Shown here: piece by piece, positions 1 to 6,186 of the stretch
Numbering within the stretch: position 1 is the first letter of the stretch
How the letters are laid out: the number at the start of each line of letters is the position of its first letter
Origin: Bacteroidota bacterium
Lineage (GTDB): Bacteria > Bacteroidota > Bacteroidia > Bacteroidales > VadinHA17
Reading direction: 5' to 3'
NCBI GenBank assembly: GCA_015222065.1
Contig: JADFUQ010000300.1
Location: 1 to 12,783 of the forward strand
DNA length: 12,783 bases
Translations under genes and position numbers: made by a program
The notes under the pieces: generated by a model
Told to the model about the DNA's origin: nothing
Database searches by the model: none
What the model saw: the letters and a program-made list of their open reading frames with translations, nothing else

Positions 1-93
1 GTAAAAAGTATAAAGTGAAAGAGAGCATAAGAAATTCAAATTACTTTTTTATAGAAAATATTACCGCATAAAAAACATTCTATTTTATTAGTA

Positions 94-128
94 CTTTTAT
101 CTTTATCCTTTTATCTTTTTTCTTTCTG
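94..128. repeat. Heptamer-phased repeat array, CTTTTAT family
   Basis: Five consecutive 7-nt units on the plus strand, each beginning CTTT (consensus CTTTTAT), lie just beyond the stop of the T9SS gene. The rest of positions 1-150 is AT-rich and holds no gene that I can see; a weaker run of 7-nt A/G-rich units is visible at about 5-25. This is one of the phased intergenic arrays found throughout the window. Confidence 0.6.
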
Positions 129-149
129 ATTAATTTGTAAATTAATCAG
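126..149 (-). terminator. Stem-loop downstream of the T9SS gene, possible terminator
   Basis: An 11-nt arm CTGATTAATTT is followed after two bases by its exact reverse complement, one base past the T9SS gene stop codon (151-153). The stem is almost all A-T. On the minus strand the following bases are A-rich rather than T-rich, so this is not a classic intrinsic terminator. It may instead protect the 3' end of the transcript. Confidence 0.35.
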
Positions 150-150
150 T

Positions 151-2223
151 TTAGCGAATAATAATGAATTTTGCTGATCCAACAGGAATTCCATTATTAG
201 TGATTCTTACAAAATAGATACCCGGATCAAATCTTTCAACAGATATCCTTTTATTGAAATTTCCGGATGAAAAGACCTGCTTCCCATAGATATTAAAGAT
301 TAAAATACGGCATCCGGAAAAACGGGTTTCTCCCGGTACTGAAATGTTTATAAACTCTTTTGCAGGATTAGGATAGATTATTAAGGGCTTTACAGGTATT
401 TCAATATAATTGGATGCTAATATTGATTTACCAACCACGGGACGCATCATTAAAGCTCCGGGTATAATGGTTGCCGACTGGATCCATATTTTTTGCTGGT
501 CAATAACATCAGTATAAAATAATTTATTATTGCTTACACGATTAAAATCGAAACCAACATTTAATGAGGTATTTAGATTTTGTTCCCAGCCAATATAAAA
601 CAAACCGGAGATATATAATGTTGTATCGAGCGTATAGGTAATAAACTGGTTCAGGCTATCACTGTATATGGGTACTTCACCGGGTTGACTGTAAAGTAGT
701 TCGCCTGGTTTTCCTTCATTATCCCCCCATACTTTCAGGGTAAAACTTATTCTGTTACCGCCATTAAATGACTGGTTGAAATAGATTTGAATAGCCCGGA
801 GTGAATCAGGAATGTAAGTTTTAAACTGGTAAGCTGCTTCACCATCGCCAATGCCCCATCCCGATTCAGCAGATCCGTTATCGTAAGCAAAGTAATTATT
901 GAATCTCTGGTAATAAACTACAGTGTCATTTATTTTCTCATCAAAATCATCCGTTATCAGGTAACTTTTTACCTCGAATAATGCTGAATCGGAATTGTTT
1001 GTATTATATGTATAGAACAAACCCGATTTGTAATTAATTACCTCCCATGGATCTATATTGGCAGCACCCCCGGTATAAGAATGGGCTACAGAATTTTCAT
1101 AAACATCAGTAATTTGGAATTCTCTTGTAACATTCCTCGTAAGGTCATCATTATTTTTATACCATATAGGTATTTTCGCACCCATTTCGAACAGAAAAGC
1201 TTCGCGGAAATGATCCCATGGCATTGATTCATATGTAGTTAACAATGATTGAATTGGACGGACAAAAGCAACATCCTCCGGGATTGTATCTGCCGGATTC
1301 CTGTTCTTGTCGAGGATAACATAGTCAATATGCCAATGATCACAATTAGTAACCATGCCCGGATCATCATTGTTTGTTGTTAGACTGGCCCAATTCTTAA
1401 ACCTGAAGCGGAATCCTTTAACAAGGAATTTTTCATTAGTAACAGGAATTATTACAGGGATAAAAACAGTAGAACTGTCGAATCCGGATTTAGACCACAC
1501 GGAATGCCATAGAGTATCTTCAGGTGAATAAAACTCAAGTACAAGTGAATCCCGGTATTCGGGTGTATCAGATAGTTTTTTCTCCCAACCGGCCTGGTAA
1601 TAAAAACTAAGATAAATATTATCTGAAGCAAGATAATCAAGATCAATAGGTTTGGATGTAAGATGATCAGCTTCAAAACTAAAAGAGTTCGCATTTTCGT
1701 ACAGGGCGCCGGTATTATCAATTGCATCAAATGTAGCTACTCCAATTGATATCGGGTTAACAGGATATTCAGTATTAATAAATACATCTTTATCAGTCCA
1801 TCTGTTTTGGTCAGGTACAACCCTGGTTGATGAAAAATCATCGAAAAGAGGTAGGGTTAAAGTATCCGGTGTTGCCTTGCTTTTTAAATGAATAGTTTTC
1901 CTGTGTGTTTTGTTATATTGTATTAATACAGGATTAACTGATAACCCTGTAAGCTTTTCCTGGGCCGGAGTTTCATTGCCTGACAACAAGAAAAAAGCGA
2001 TTATACTGATAAAATATTGGAAATGTGGTTTTTTGGGATAATATGTAGTAATATTGGAATATTGGAATATTGGAATATTGGAATGTTGGAACTTAGAGAG
2101 CAAAGCGATCGATCTCATGAGCGAAGCGAGTAATGTTGAAATAATACCTGCCTGAACTACCAAACGGCACTCATGGACGGGCAGGGATTGTTTAAACTCT
2201 CGATTAATGTCTCTTCTTTCCAT
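151..2223 (-). CDS. T9SS type A sorting-domain exported protein (5' end uncertain)
   Basis: This is a large secreted or cell-surface protein carried by the type IX secretion system. In the 690-residue reading frame, a hydrophobic signal peptide lies at about residues 64-87 (core FISIIAFFLLSG, likely cleavage after TPA). A long beta-rich region of unknown function follows (about 90-600). The last 80 residues form a type A sorting domain, starting IYPNPAKEFINI and containing the usual IFNIYGKQV and PGIYFVRI elements. The start is a problem. The only in-frame ATGs are at 2221-2223 and 2116-2118, which would place 63 or 28 residues before the signal peptide. Part of that leader is encoded by octamer repeats (2051-2090), and the first ATG itself sits in an octamer unit. 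I suspect the native start was displaced or destroyed by repeat insertion, leaving real coding from about 2034 down to 151. The gene follows the PASTA gene by 67 bp and is probably co-transcribed with it. The cargo function is unknown. Confidence 0.8.
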   Translation of the reverse strand: MERRDINREFKQSLPVHECRLVVQAGIISTLLASLMRSIALLSKFQHSNIPIFQYSNITTYYPKKPHFQYFISIIAFFLLSGNETPAQEKLTGLSVNPVLIQYNKTHRKTIHLKSKATPDTLTLPLFDDFSSTRVVPDQNRWTDKDVFINTEYPVNPISIGVATFDAIDNTGALYENANSFSFEADHLTSKPIDLDYLASDNIYLSFYYQAGWEKKLSDTPEYRDSLVLEFYSPEDTLWHSVWSKSGFDSSTVFIPVIIPVTNEKFLVKGFRFRFKNWASLTTNNDDPGMVTNCDHWHIDYVILDKNRNPADTIPEDVAFVRPIQSLLTTYESMPWDHFREAFLFEMGAKIPIWYKNNDDLTRNVTREFQITDVYENSVAHSYTGGAANIDPWEVINYKSGLFYTYNTNNSDSALFEVKSYLITDDFDEKINDTVVYYQRFNNYFAYDNGSAESGWGIGDGEAAYQFKTYIPDSLRAIQIYFNQSFNGGNRISFTLKVWGDNEGKPGELLYSQPGEVPIYSDSLNQFITYTLDTTLYISGLFYIGWEQNLNTSLNVGFDFNRVSNNKLFYTDVIDQQKIWIQSATIIPGALMMRPVVGKSILASNYIEIPVKPLIIYPNPAKEFINISVPGETRFSGCRILIFNIYGKQVFSSGNFNKRISVERFDPGIYFVRITNNGIPVGSAKFIIIR
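2051..2090 (+). repeat. Octamer array, ATATTGGA unit, five copies
   Basis: Four exact copies of ATATTGGA and one ATGTTGGA run head to tail with no spacer. The array lies inside the 5' part of the T9SS reading frame, upstream of the signal peptide codons. It is inverted relative to the related octamer array at 2218-2309 (minus-strand unit about TGGAATAA), with a non-repetitive spacer at 2091-2217, so the pair could form a long imperfect hairpin. Confidence 0.85.
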
Positions 2224-2309
2224 TATTCCGTCTTTTCTTCTATCTTCCCATTATTCCATTTTTCCACTATTCCACTCTTCCATTCTTCCATTATTCCATT
2301 TTTCTACTA
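2218..2309 (-). repeat. Octamer array, TTCCATTA family (TGGAATAA on minus)
   Basis: From 2254 to 2309 there are seven uninterrupted 8-nt units of the form TTCCAYTN (the last is TTCTACTA). Looser units extend to 2218, including TTCCATTA at 2218-2225. The array fills the whole gap between the PASTA gene and the T9SS frame. It supplies the TAA stop of the PASTA gene (2291-2293) and the first ATG of the T9SS frame (2221-2223). A short plus-strand copy of the same family lies at 11120-11143. Confidence 0.85.
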
Positions 2310-3127
2310 TCCAACTCCAATTCTATAGTTGTTGTGTTAGTTTGAGGTAGTTTAGTTGAATCAACAGTTAGCCAAATATATACTGATGATCCCAATGGAA
2401 TACGGTAATTTTTGGTATATTCAGGATTTTGTTTCCAGATAAATGCAGTTATTGAATCTTCTTTATTTTCAATAGTTTTATCAAATGTATAAGCACCCAG
2501 GTTCAAAGAAGACCTCAGGATTTTCTGTTTGGCAATTTCCAGATTGAGAGAAACGAGATTGGGAACAGGTGTTTTTTGGTTACTTAATCCTTTACCCAGC
2601 ACGAGGTCAATAACTGCATTTTTTTTCAGAGAATCACTCTCTTCAATCTCAACACCATTATTTTTTTGTTTTAGGACATTATTTCTGGCAAGGTCGGGGA
2701 CAAAACTTAACTGTCCTATAATTAATCCGCTGGTTTGGAGTAATGACCTGGCTTGCCTGAGAGACAATCCCACTACATTTGGCACTTTTACCATCTCGGG
2801 TTTTACAGCATTGATTGTCAGAAATATTTTCCGGTTTTTCTTAACATTAAAACCCGGTTCAGGATGTTGGAGCACCACATGTCCTCTTTCAACCTGCTGT
2901 GAATAAATAGAATCGATAATTACAAACTGCAACTTAAATCTTTTCACTGATTTTTCCACCTCTTCAAGGCTCATCCCTTTGAAATCCGGTACCTGTCTGA
3001 CTCGTCCATGGTGAGTGTATATTTGAAGGAAAAAGAGACTTCCAAAAATAACTCCCGCGGCAATTAGTATTGCAATGGAAAGATTTTTAAGAAAAACTTT
3101 ACTGATCAGAAAATCTTGAAATTTCAT
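2291..3127 (-). CDS. Membrane-anchored PASTA domain protein
   Basis: A 278-residue single-pass protein with a short cytoplasmic N-terminus, one membrane segment (about residues 16-36, LSIAILIAAGVIFGSLFFL) and three PASTA repeats facing the periplasm (about 44-107, 114-179 and 187-256). Each repeat opens with a motif like VPDFKGMSLEEV, VPNVVGLSLRQA or VPNLVSLNLEIA. PASTA domains bind peptidoglycan or muropeptides in Ser/Thr kinases and class B PBPs. Here there is no kinase or transpeptidase domain, so the protein is probably an envelope-binding or scaffolding factor. ATG at 3125-3127 is a convincing start because the membrane segment follows at the usual distance, and a TATATTTG promoter box sits about 30 bp upstream. 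The last six residues (DSRKME) and the stop codon fall in an octamer repeat array, so the native C-terminus may once have been different. From memory, relatives often have an RluD-type pseudouridine synthase next door; none is seen here. Confidence 0.9.
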   Translation of the reverse strand: MKFQDFLISKVFLKNLSIAILIAAGVIFGSLFFLQIYTHHGRVRQVPDFKGMSLEEVEKSVKRFKLQFVIIDSIYSQQVERGHVVLQHPEPGFNVKKNRKIFLTINAVKPEMVKVPNVVGLSLRQARSLLQTSGLIIGQLSFVPDLARNNVLKQKNNGVEIEESDSLKKNAVIDLVLGKGLSNQKTPVPNLVSLNLEIAKQKILRSSLNLGAYTFDKTIENKEDSITAFIWKQNPEYTKNYRIPLGSSVYIWLTVDSTKLPQTNTTTIELELDSRKME

Positions 3128-3155
3128 TATTTTATTTAGTATAGTAACGTAAAGG

Positions 3156-3163
3156 CAAATATA
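3156..3163 (-). promoter_or_regulatory. Promoter -7 box for the PASTA gene
   Basis: The minus strand reads TATATTTG, matching the Bacteroidota sigma-ABfr -7 consensus TAnnTTTG, 28 bp upstream of the ATG. No good TTTG -33 box is seen 19-20 bp further upstream. The predicted leader would be about 20 nt. Confidence 0.5.
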
Positions 3164-3198
3164 AAATTATATCCTAACATTTTCTTCCTCTTCCAGCT

Positions 3199-3219
3199 GT
3201 TACGAGTTACGGGTTAATA
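3199..3219 (+). repeat. Heptamer array, GTTACGA family, three units
   Basis: Three head-to-tail 7-nt units, GTTACGA, GTTACGG and GTTAATA, lie between mqnE and the PASTA gene. The same family recurs at 5972-5992 in the same orientation. Confidence 0.7.
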
Positions 3220-3255
3220 CCTAATGATCTCTTCTTATCTTTTCCCGGTCACTTC

Positions 3256-3287
3256 TTTGCGCCTCTGCGCCTTCGCGTCTTTGCGAG
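3256..3287 (+). repeat. Octamer array, TTTGCGCC family, four units
   Basis: Four 8-nt units of the form TYYGCGYC (the last ends AG) run head to tail. This stretch is clearly GC-richer than its surroundings, which makes it stand out in the AT-rich gap between mqnE and the PASTA gene. Confidence 0.7.
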
Positions 3288-3301
3288 TAATTCTGTCTTG
3301 T

Positions 3302-3322
3302 TCTCTGCTCTCCGCTCTTTCA
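3302..3322 (+). repeat. Heptamer array, TCTCTGC family, three units
   Basis: Three 7-nt units (TCTCTGC, TCTCCGC, TCTTTCA) lie 15 bp after the GC-rich octamer array. Different unit families therefore sit side by side within one 219-bp gap. Confidence 0.5.
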
Positions 3323-3344
3323 CACTACATTGCAATTTTTTTAT

Positions 3345-3392
3345 TTTCACTCTTTAACTTTTAGCCCCTTTGACTCTTTGACTTCTTCACTC
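3345..3392 (-). repeat. Octamer array overlapping the 3' end of mqnE
   Basis: Six uninterrupted 8-nt units on the plus strand, with a consensus near TTTGACTC, run from the intergenic region into the mqnE frame. They encode the last 14 residues of the predicted protein and include its TGA stop (3347-3349). Confidence 0.75.
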
Positions 3393-4507
3393 TTCCCATA
3401 TTCCCGAATTATATTATAGAGAGTATCTCTCTCAACCGCGCTTCTTCCTGCCTCATTAATAAGTGTTATGAGTTGATCGGTTGAAAGTGTTGGTTTTTTA
3501 TCATCTGCTCCGGCCATCGAATATATTTTTGTAGTGTCATCAATTGTCCCGTCAATATCATCCACGCCGAAAGAAAGGGAAAGTTGTGTTGTCTCTTTTC
3601 CTATCATTGGCCAGTATGACTTAATGTGATGGAAATTATCAAGATAGATCCTTGATACGGCAAAATTGCGCATATCTTCAAGAGTTGTTACTTCACCTAT
3701 ATTTGATAGTTTATTATTTGCCATCCTGTATTTCAAAGGGATGAATGTATTGAATCCACCGGTTTTATCCTGTAGTTTTCTTAATTGTGAAAGATGATCA
3801 ATCCTGTCAGAGTAATTCTCAATATGACCATAAAGCATGGTAGCATTCGATGGGATACCTGTTTTATGAGCTGTTTCATGAATTTTTAACCACTCCAGGG
3901 AAGATGATTTTTCATCGCAGATCTGTTTACGTATTTCTTCTCTGAAAATTTCGGCTCCACCACCGGGAATAGAATCCAGCCCGTATTCCTTAAGCTTTTT
4001 TAGCCCTTCATCCAATGTCATCCTTGATTTTTTTATCATAAAATCAAGTTCAATGGCAGTGAATGCTTTCACGTGTATCTGTGGAAGGATCTTTTTTATA
4101 TTTCTTATCATATTACCGTAATAGTGCAGGTCTCTGTATGGATGCACACCCCCGACGATATGAACCTCGGTGACTGGTTTATTTTTGTATTCAGCTACTT
4201 TCGAAAGTATTTCATCAATAGTGTATTCCCAGGCACCTTTTTCATTTATTTTTCTACTGTATGAACAGAAGCGACAGTTATAGATGCAAATATTCGTAGG
4301 TTCAATATGGAAATTCCGGTTAAAATAGACAAAATTCCCGTTTTTCTTTTCTCGTGTAAAACTTGCAAGTACCCCCAGCAATCCTAAACCGGCTTTCTTA
4401 TACAAGCAAAGCCCTTCTTTATCATTTAGCCGTTCCTGCCTGAAAACCTTATTCGCGATAGTTTTTAAATTATCAGGCAGATTGGATGATTGTATGATTT
4501 CCTTCAT
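3347..4507 (-). CDS. mqnE: Aminofutalosine synthase MqnE (radical SAM)
   Basis: MqnE is a radical SAM enzyme of the futalosine route to menaquinone. It joins SAM to the enolpyruvyl-benzoate product of MqnA, giving 6-amino-6-deoxyfutalosine. In the 386-residue protein the 4Fe-4S motif CxxxCxxC is at C74, C78 and C81 (CIYNCRFC). IVGGVHP lies at 117-123 and PGGGAEIF at 181-188, followed by GIPSNATMLYGHIE, QDKTGGF and SRIYLDNFHHIKSYW, ending with FGVDDIDGT. These motifs fit MqnE better than the sister enzyme MqnC. I chose ATG at 4505-4507; a TTG immediately upstream is in frame but unnecessary. The gene is monocistronic or follows rpmH after a terminator. Other pathway genes (mqnA, mqnB, mqnC, mqnD) are not in the window. 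The final 14 residues (SEEVKESK...) are low-complexity and encoded by an octamer repeat array, so they are probably a non-functional tail added by the repeat. Confidence 0.92.
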   Translation of the reverse strand: MKEIIQSSNLPDNLKTIANKVFRQERLNDKEGLCLYKKAGLGLLGVLASFTREKKNGNFVYFNRNFHIEPTNICIYNCRFCSYSRKINEKGAWEYTIDEILSKVAEYKNKPVTEVHIVGGVHPYRDLHYYGNMIRNIKKILPQIHVKAFTAIELDFMIKKSRMTLDEGLKKLKEYGLDSIPGGGAEIFREEIRKQICDEKSSSLEWLKIHETAHKTGIPSNATMLYGHIENYSDRIDHLSQLRKLQDKTGGFNTFIPLKYRMANNKLSNIGEVTTLEDMRNFAVSRIYLDNFHHIKSYWPMIGKETTQLSLSFGVDDIDGTIDDTTKIYSMAGADDKKPTLSTDQLITLINEAGRSAVERDTLYNIIREYGKSEEVKESKGLKVKE

Positions 4508-4570
4508 CAAGCGAAATAGTTTCAGGAAGTAAAAGTAGAGTTAATATAATTGTATAGGAAATATTGAAGA

Positions 4571-4602
4571 AAAAAAAAGTAAAGGAGCTACCTTTACTTT
4601 TT
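4571..4602 (-). terminator. Intrinsic terminator downstream of rpmH
   Basis: A perfect 12-bp stem (4574-4585 with 4591-4602, arm AAAAAGTAAAGG) has a 5-nt loop. On the minus strand it is followed directly by a run of T (complement of 4571-4578). This is the standard rho-independent form. It ends transcripts coming from rpmH before mqnE. It is also nearly symmetric, so it could work weakly in the other direction. Confidence 0.8.
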
Positions 4603-4604
4603 GG

Positions 4605-4760
4605 TTAGAGCTTGTCTATAAAGTAAATAAAAATTGATTTAAGAACAAGGAACACCGATTAACGATTTGCGAAGTGATTGAAAATCTGAAATCTAAAATC
4701 GTTAATCCTTGTTCGATATTCAAAATGTTGAAATTATTTTATATTATAGACAGGCACTAA
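4605..4760. mobile_element. MITE-like element with terminal inverted repeats and heptamer-phased inner arms
   Basis: A 156-bp non-coding segment lies between rpmH and its terminator. The ends form a 17-nt inverted repeat (4605-4621, TTAGAGCTTGTCTATAA, against the complement of 4744-4760; two mismatches). Inside, a second inverted repeat is built from 7-nt units beginning GA: five units on the plus strand (4643-4677) and six on the minus strand (4680-4721). The shared units GAACAAG and GATTAAC pair across the hairpin, and the left arm carries exactly one extra unit (GAACACC). The 17-nt end also occurs at 9596-9612. There is no coding capacity and no clear target-site duplication, so 'mobile' is inferred from the repeated ends. 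Confidence 0.6.
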
Positions 4761-4785
4761 TTAAATGAAGAGGTATATTAAAAGA

Positions 4786-4944
4786 TTATACTTTATGCCT
4801 TGGTTCATCAGAAACGGATAGTTTTTTCCTTCCTTTTGCTCTTCTGGCTTTAATAACATTCTTCCCGCCAGGTCCTGACATTCTTTCCCTGAATCCGTGT
4901 TTATTCTTTCTTTTTCTGTTTGATGGCTGAAAAGTACGTTTCAT
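4786..4944 (-). CDS. rpmH: Ribosomal protein bL34
   Basis: A 52-residue, highly basic protein of the large ribosomal subunit. The N-terminus MKRTFQPSNRKRKNKHGFRE is the signature of L34, followed by RMSGPGGKNVIKARRAKGRKKL, in place of the more common RMSTKNGRKVLKARRAKGRK form. Its length is usual for the family. An in-frame ATG two codons upstream (4948-4950) would add MI, but MKRTFQPS is the conserved family start, so 4942-4944 is preferred. A strong promoter lies about 46-76 bp upstream and an intrinsic terminator about 180 bp downstream, so it appears to be its own transcription unit. A MITE-like element sits in its 3' untranslated region. The rnpA and yidC genes that follow rpmH in many bacteria are absent here. 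Confidence 0.97.
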   Translation of the reverse strand: MKRTFQPSNRKRKNKHGFRERMSGPGGKNVIKARRAKGRKKLSVSDEPRHKV

Positions 4945-4989
4945 GATCATTTAATATTAATATATGAATTGCTTATGATTTTAAAGTTG

Positions 4990-5020
4990 CAAAAGTAATA
5001 TTTTCTGTATTTATAACAAA
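4990..5020 (-). promoter_or_regulatory. Complete Bacteroidota-type promoter for rpmH
   Basis: On the minus strand a TTTG -33 box (5017-5020) is followed by a 19-nt spacer and TACTTTTG (4990-4997), an exact match to TAnnTTTG. The spacing is the optimum known for Bacteroides sigma-ABfr promoters. Transcription should start near 4983 and give a leader of about 40 nt. This is the best promoter in the window. Confidence 0.8.
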
Positions 5021-5285
5021 GGGTTTATGAAAAAACAATCTTCTTCACAATAACAACCTGTTTTCAATCATCCATGGAACCCTCATGTTTAGTAAACCAT
5101 TTGGTAGTGAGCGATAGTGCACAAGGGTCTCATCAGGTAATAATTAATTATTTGATTAAATTATTTTCTTGTTTTGTGCTAATAAGTCTTAAAAAGAAAT
5201 AGGTATTTAAATAGGTATATTTATATGTGTAATGTGTTGTGTAAGTGTAATATGTAATTTTTATCTCCTCGGAGCACGACAAGTT
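5021..5285. other. Intergenic region between rsmG and rpmH
   Basis: There are 265 bp with no credible gene or RNA. A short stem ACCCT/AGGGT (5079-5083 with 5124-5128) encloses about 40 bp of mixed composition. At about 5223-5260 there is a loose TGTGTAA-like run with a rough 7-nt period. A near-direct repeat AGGTATTTAAAT / AGGTATATTTAT occurs just before it. No terminator with a proper stem is visible after rsmG. Confidence 0.5.
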
Positions 5286-5918
5286 TTATTCAAAAGGCAA
5301 ATAGATAAGCTTCTTTGTTTCAAAAAAGGGTTCTTGAAAAGTGTCTCTTAGATCGAATATTATTAAATTCTTACTGAAATTTTCTACTTCTTTATCAATA
5401 TTCCCTCCGGTAAGATAAAAAATTCCGTTAGGCAGGTTATTCCTGTTTTTTGTATGGAGATTGTTTTTAACAAGATTAACAAATTCAGGGAATGAAGTAA
5501 CAGCTCTTGAAACAACGAAGTCAAATTTCTCAGTGTACAATTCTGCCCTTAGATGTATGGTTTTTACATTGTTTAGTTCCAACTTATCAGCAATAGTACA
5601 AACAACCCTGATCTTTTTTCCTCTTGAATCGAGCAGTACAAAATCTGTTTCCGGAAACATAATAGCCAGTGGGATACCGGGAAAGCCTCCTCCTGTGCCC
5701 ACATCAAGAATTCTTGTCCCGGGTTTAAAGCTGATTTTTGCTGCAATACTGAGAGAAGGAAGTACATGCCTTTCATAAAGCCGGCTTATATCTTTCCGGG
5801 ATATAACATTTATTCTCAGGTTCCAGAATTCATATAATCCTGACAATTCGATGAATTGTTGCTTTTGATGGTTCTTAAGGTTTTTGAAGTATTTTTCTAC
5901 CAGGTCAATACCGGTCAT
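5286..5918 (-). CDS. rsmG: 16S rRNA (guanine527-N7)-methyltransferase RsmG
   Basis: RsmG uses SAM to methylate G527 in the decoding region of 16S rRNA; its loss gives low-level streptomycin resistance in other bacteria. The 210-residue protein has the family layout: helical N-terminus with FWNLRINVISRKD (31-43), ERHVLPSL (49-56), the SAM-binding glycine loop LDVGTGGGFPG (71-81), VLLDSRGKK (94-102) and the SRAV motif (137-140). Length is normal. The ATG at 5916-5918 starts the conserved region at the usual distance. No Shine-Dalgarno or TAnnTTTG box is seen upstream, where 268 bp are largely made of repeat arrays. The product is cytoplasmic and acts on nascent or free 30S subunits. Confidence 0.95.
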   Translation of the reverse strand: MTGIDLVEKYFKNLKNHQKQQFIELSGLYEFWNLRINVISRKDISRLYERHVLPSLSIAAKISFKPGTRILDVGTGGGFPGIPLAIMFPETDFVLLDSRGKKIRVVCTIADKLELNNVKTIHLRAELYTEKFDFVVSRAVTSFPEFVNLVKNNLHTKNRNNLPNGIFYLTGGNIDKEVENFSKNLIIFDLRDTFQEPFFETKKLIYLPFE

Positions 5919-5971
5919 AATATCAAAGTGTGGAATGATTAAATAAATAAAAATGATAAAATGTCTAAAAT

Positions 5972-5992
5972 GTTACGAGTTACGAGTTCATG
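5972..5992 (+). repeat. Heptamer array, GTTACGA family, second locus
   Basis: Two exact GTTACGA units and one GTTCATG run head to tail. This is the same unit family and orientation as the array at 3199-3219. Confidence 0.7.
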
Positions 5993-6025
5993 CCCCTTCG
6001 CCTTTGCTCTTATCTCTTCCCTTTT

Positions 6026-6053
6026 GCCTACTGCCTACTGCCTTCTGCCTTTT
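6026..6053 (+). repeat. Heptamer array, GCCTACT family, four units
   Basis: Two exact GCCTACT units are followed by GCCTTCT and GCCTTTT. The array is separated by only a few bases from the large octamer array that follows. Confidence 0.8.
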
Positions 6054-6059
6054 CTTCAC

Positions 6060-6168
6060 CTTACTCAACTACTCACCTTACTCAACTACTCAACTACTCA
6101 ACTTACTCAACTACTCAACTACTCAACTACTCAACTACTCAACTACTCAACTTACTCACCTTACTCAC
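6060..6168 (+). repeat. Octamer/nonamer tandem array, CTACTCAA unit, thirteen copies
   Basis: This is the largest array in the window. Eight 8-nt units (CTACTCAA; one ends C) are mixed with five 9-nt units carrying one extra T (CTTACTCAA or CTTACTCAC). It lies downstream of the ECF sigma gene and upstream of rsmG. Because 8 is not a multiple of 3, all plus-strand frames read a similar Leu-Asn-Tyr-Ser-Thr-Thr-Gln peptide and stay open; these are repeat artefacts, not genes. Confidence 0.95.
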
Positions 6169-6186
6169 TTTTCTTTACTTAAAATG

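Noticed and set aside
2529..2906. Plus-strand open frame of 125 residues opposite the PASTA gene
   Set aside because: It is the antisense shadow of a well-supported gene with clear PASTA motifs; no motif is seen in the shadow.
3347..4507. MqnC (cyclic dehypoxanthinyl futalosine synthase) as an alternative to MqnE
   Set aside because: The motifs PGGGAEIF, GIPSNATMLYGHIE and LDNFHHIKSYW fit MqnE; MqnC differs at these sites.
4508..4510. TTG start codon for mqnE
   Set aside because: An ATG follows immediately and gives the same protein minus one residue; the TTG adds nothing.
4601..4765. Target-site duplication around the MITE-like element
   Set aside because: The flanks (TTTTTGG before, TTAAATG after) share no convincing direct repeat, so insertion by a standard transposase is not proven.
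5079..5128. tRNA or structured RNA between rsmG and rpmH
   Set aside because: Only a 5-bp closing stem is present, with no T-arm motif or cloverleaf.
6060..6168. CRISPR array
   Set aside because: Units are 8-9 nt with no spacers, and no cas genes are present.
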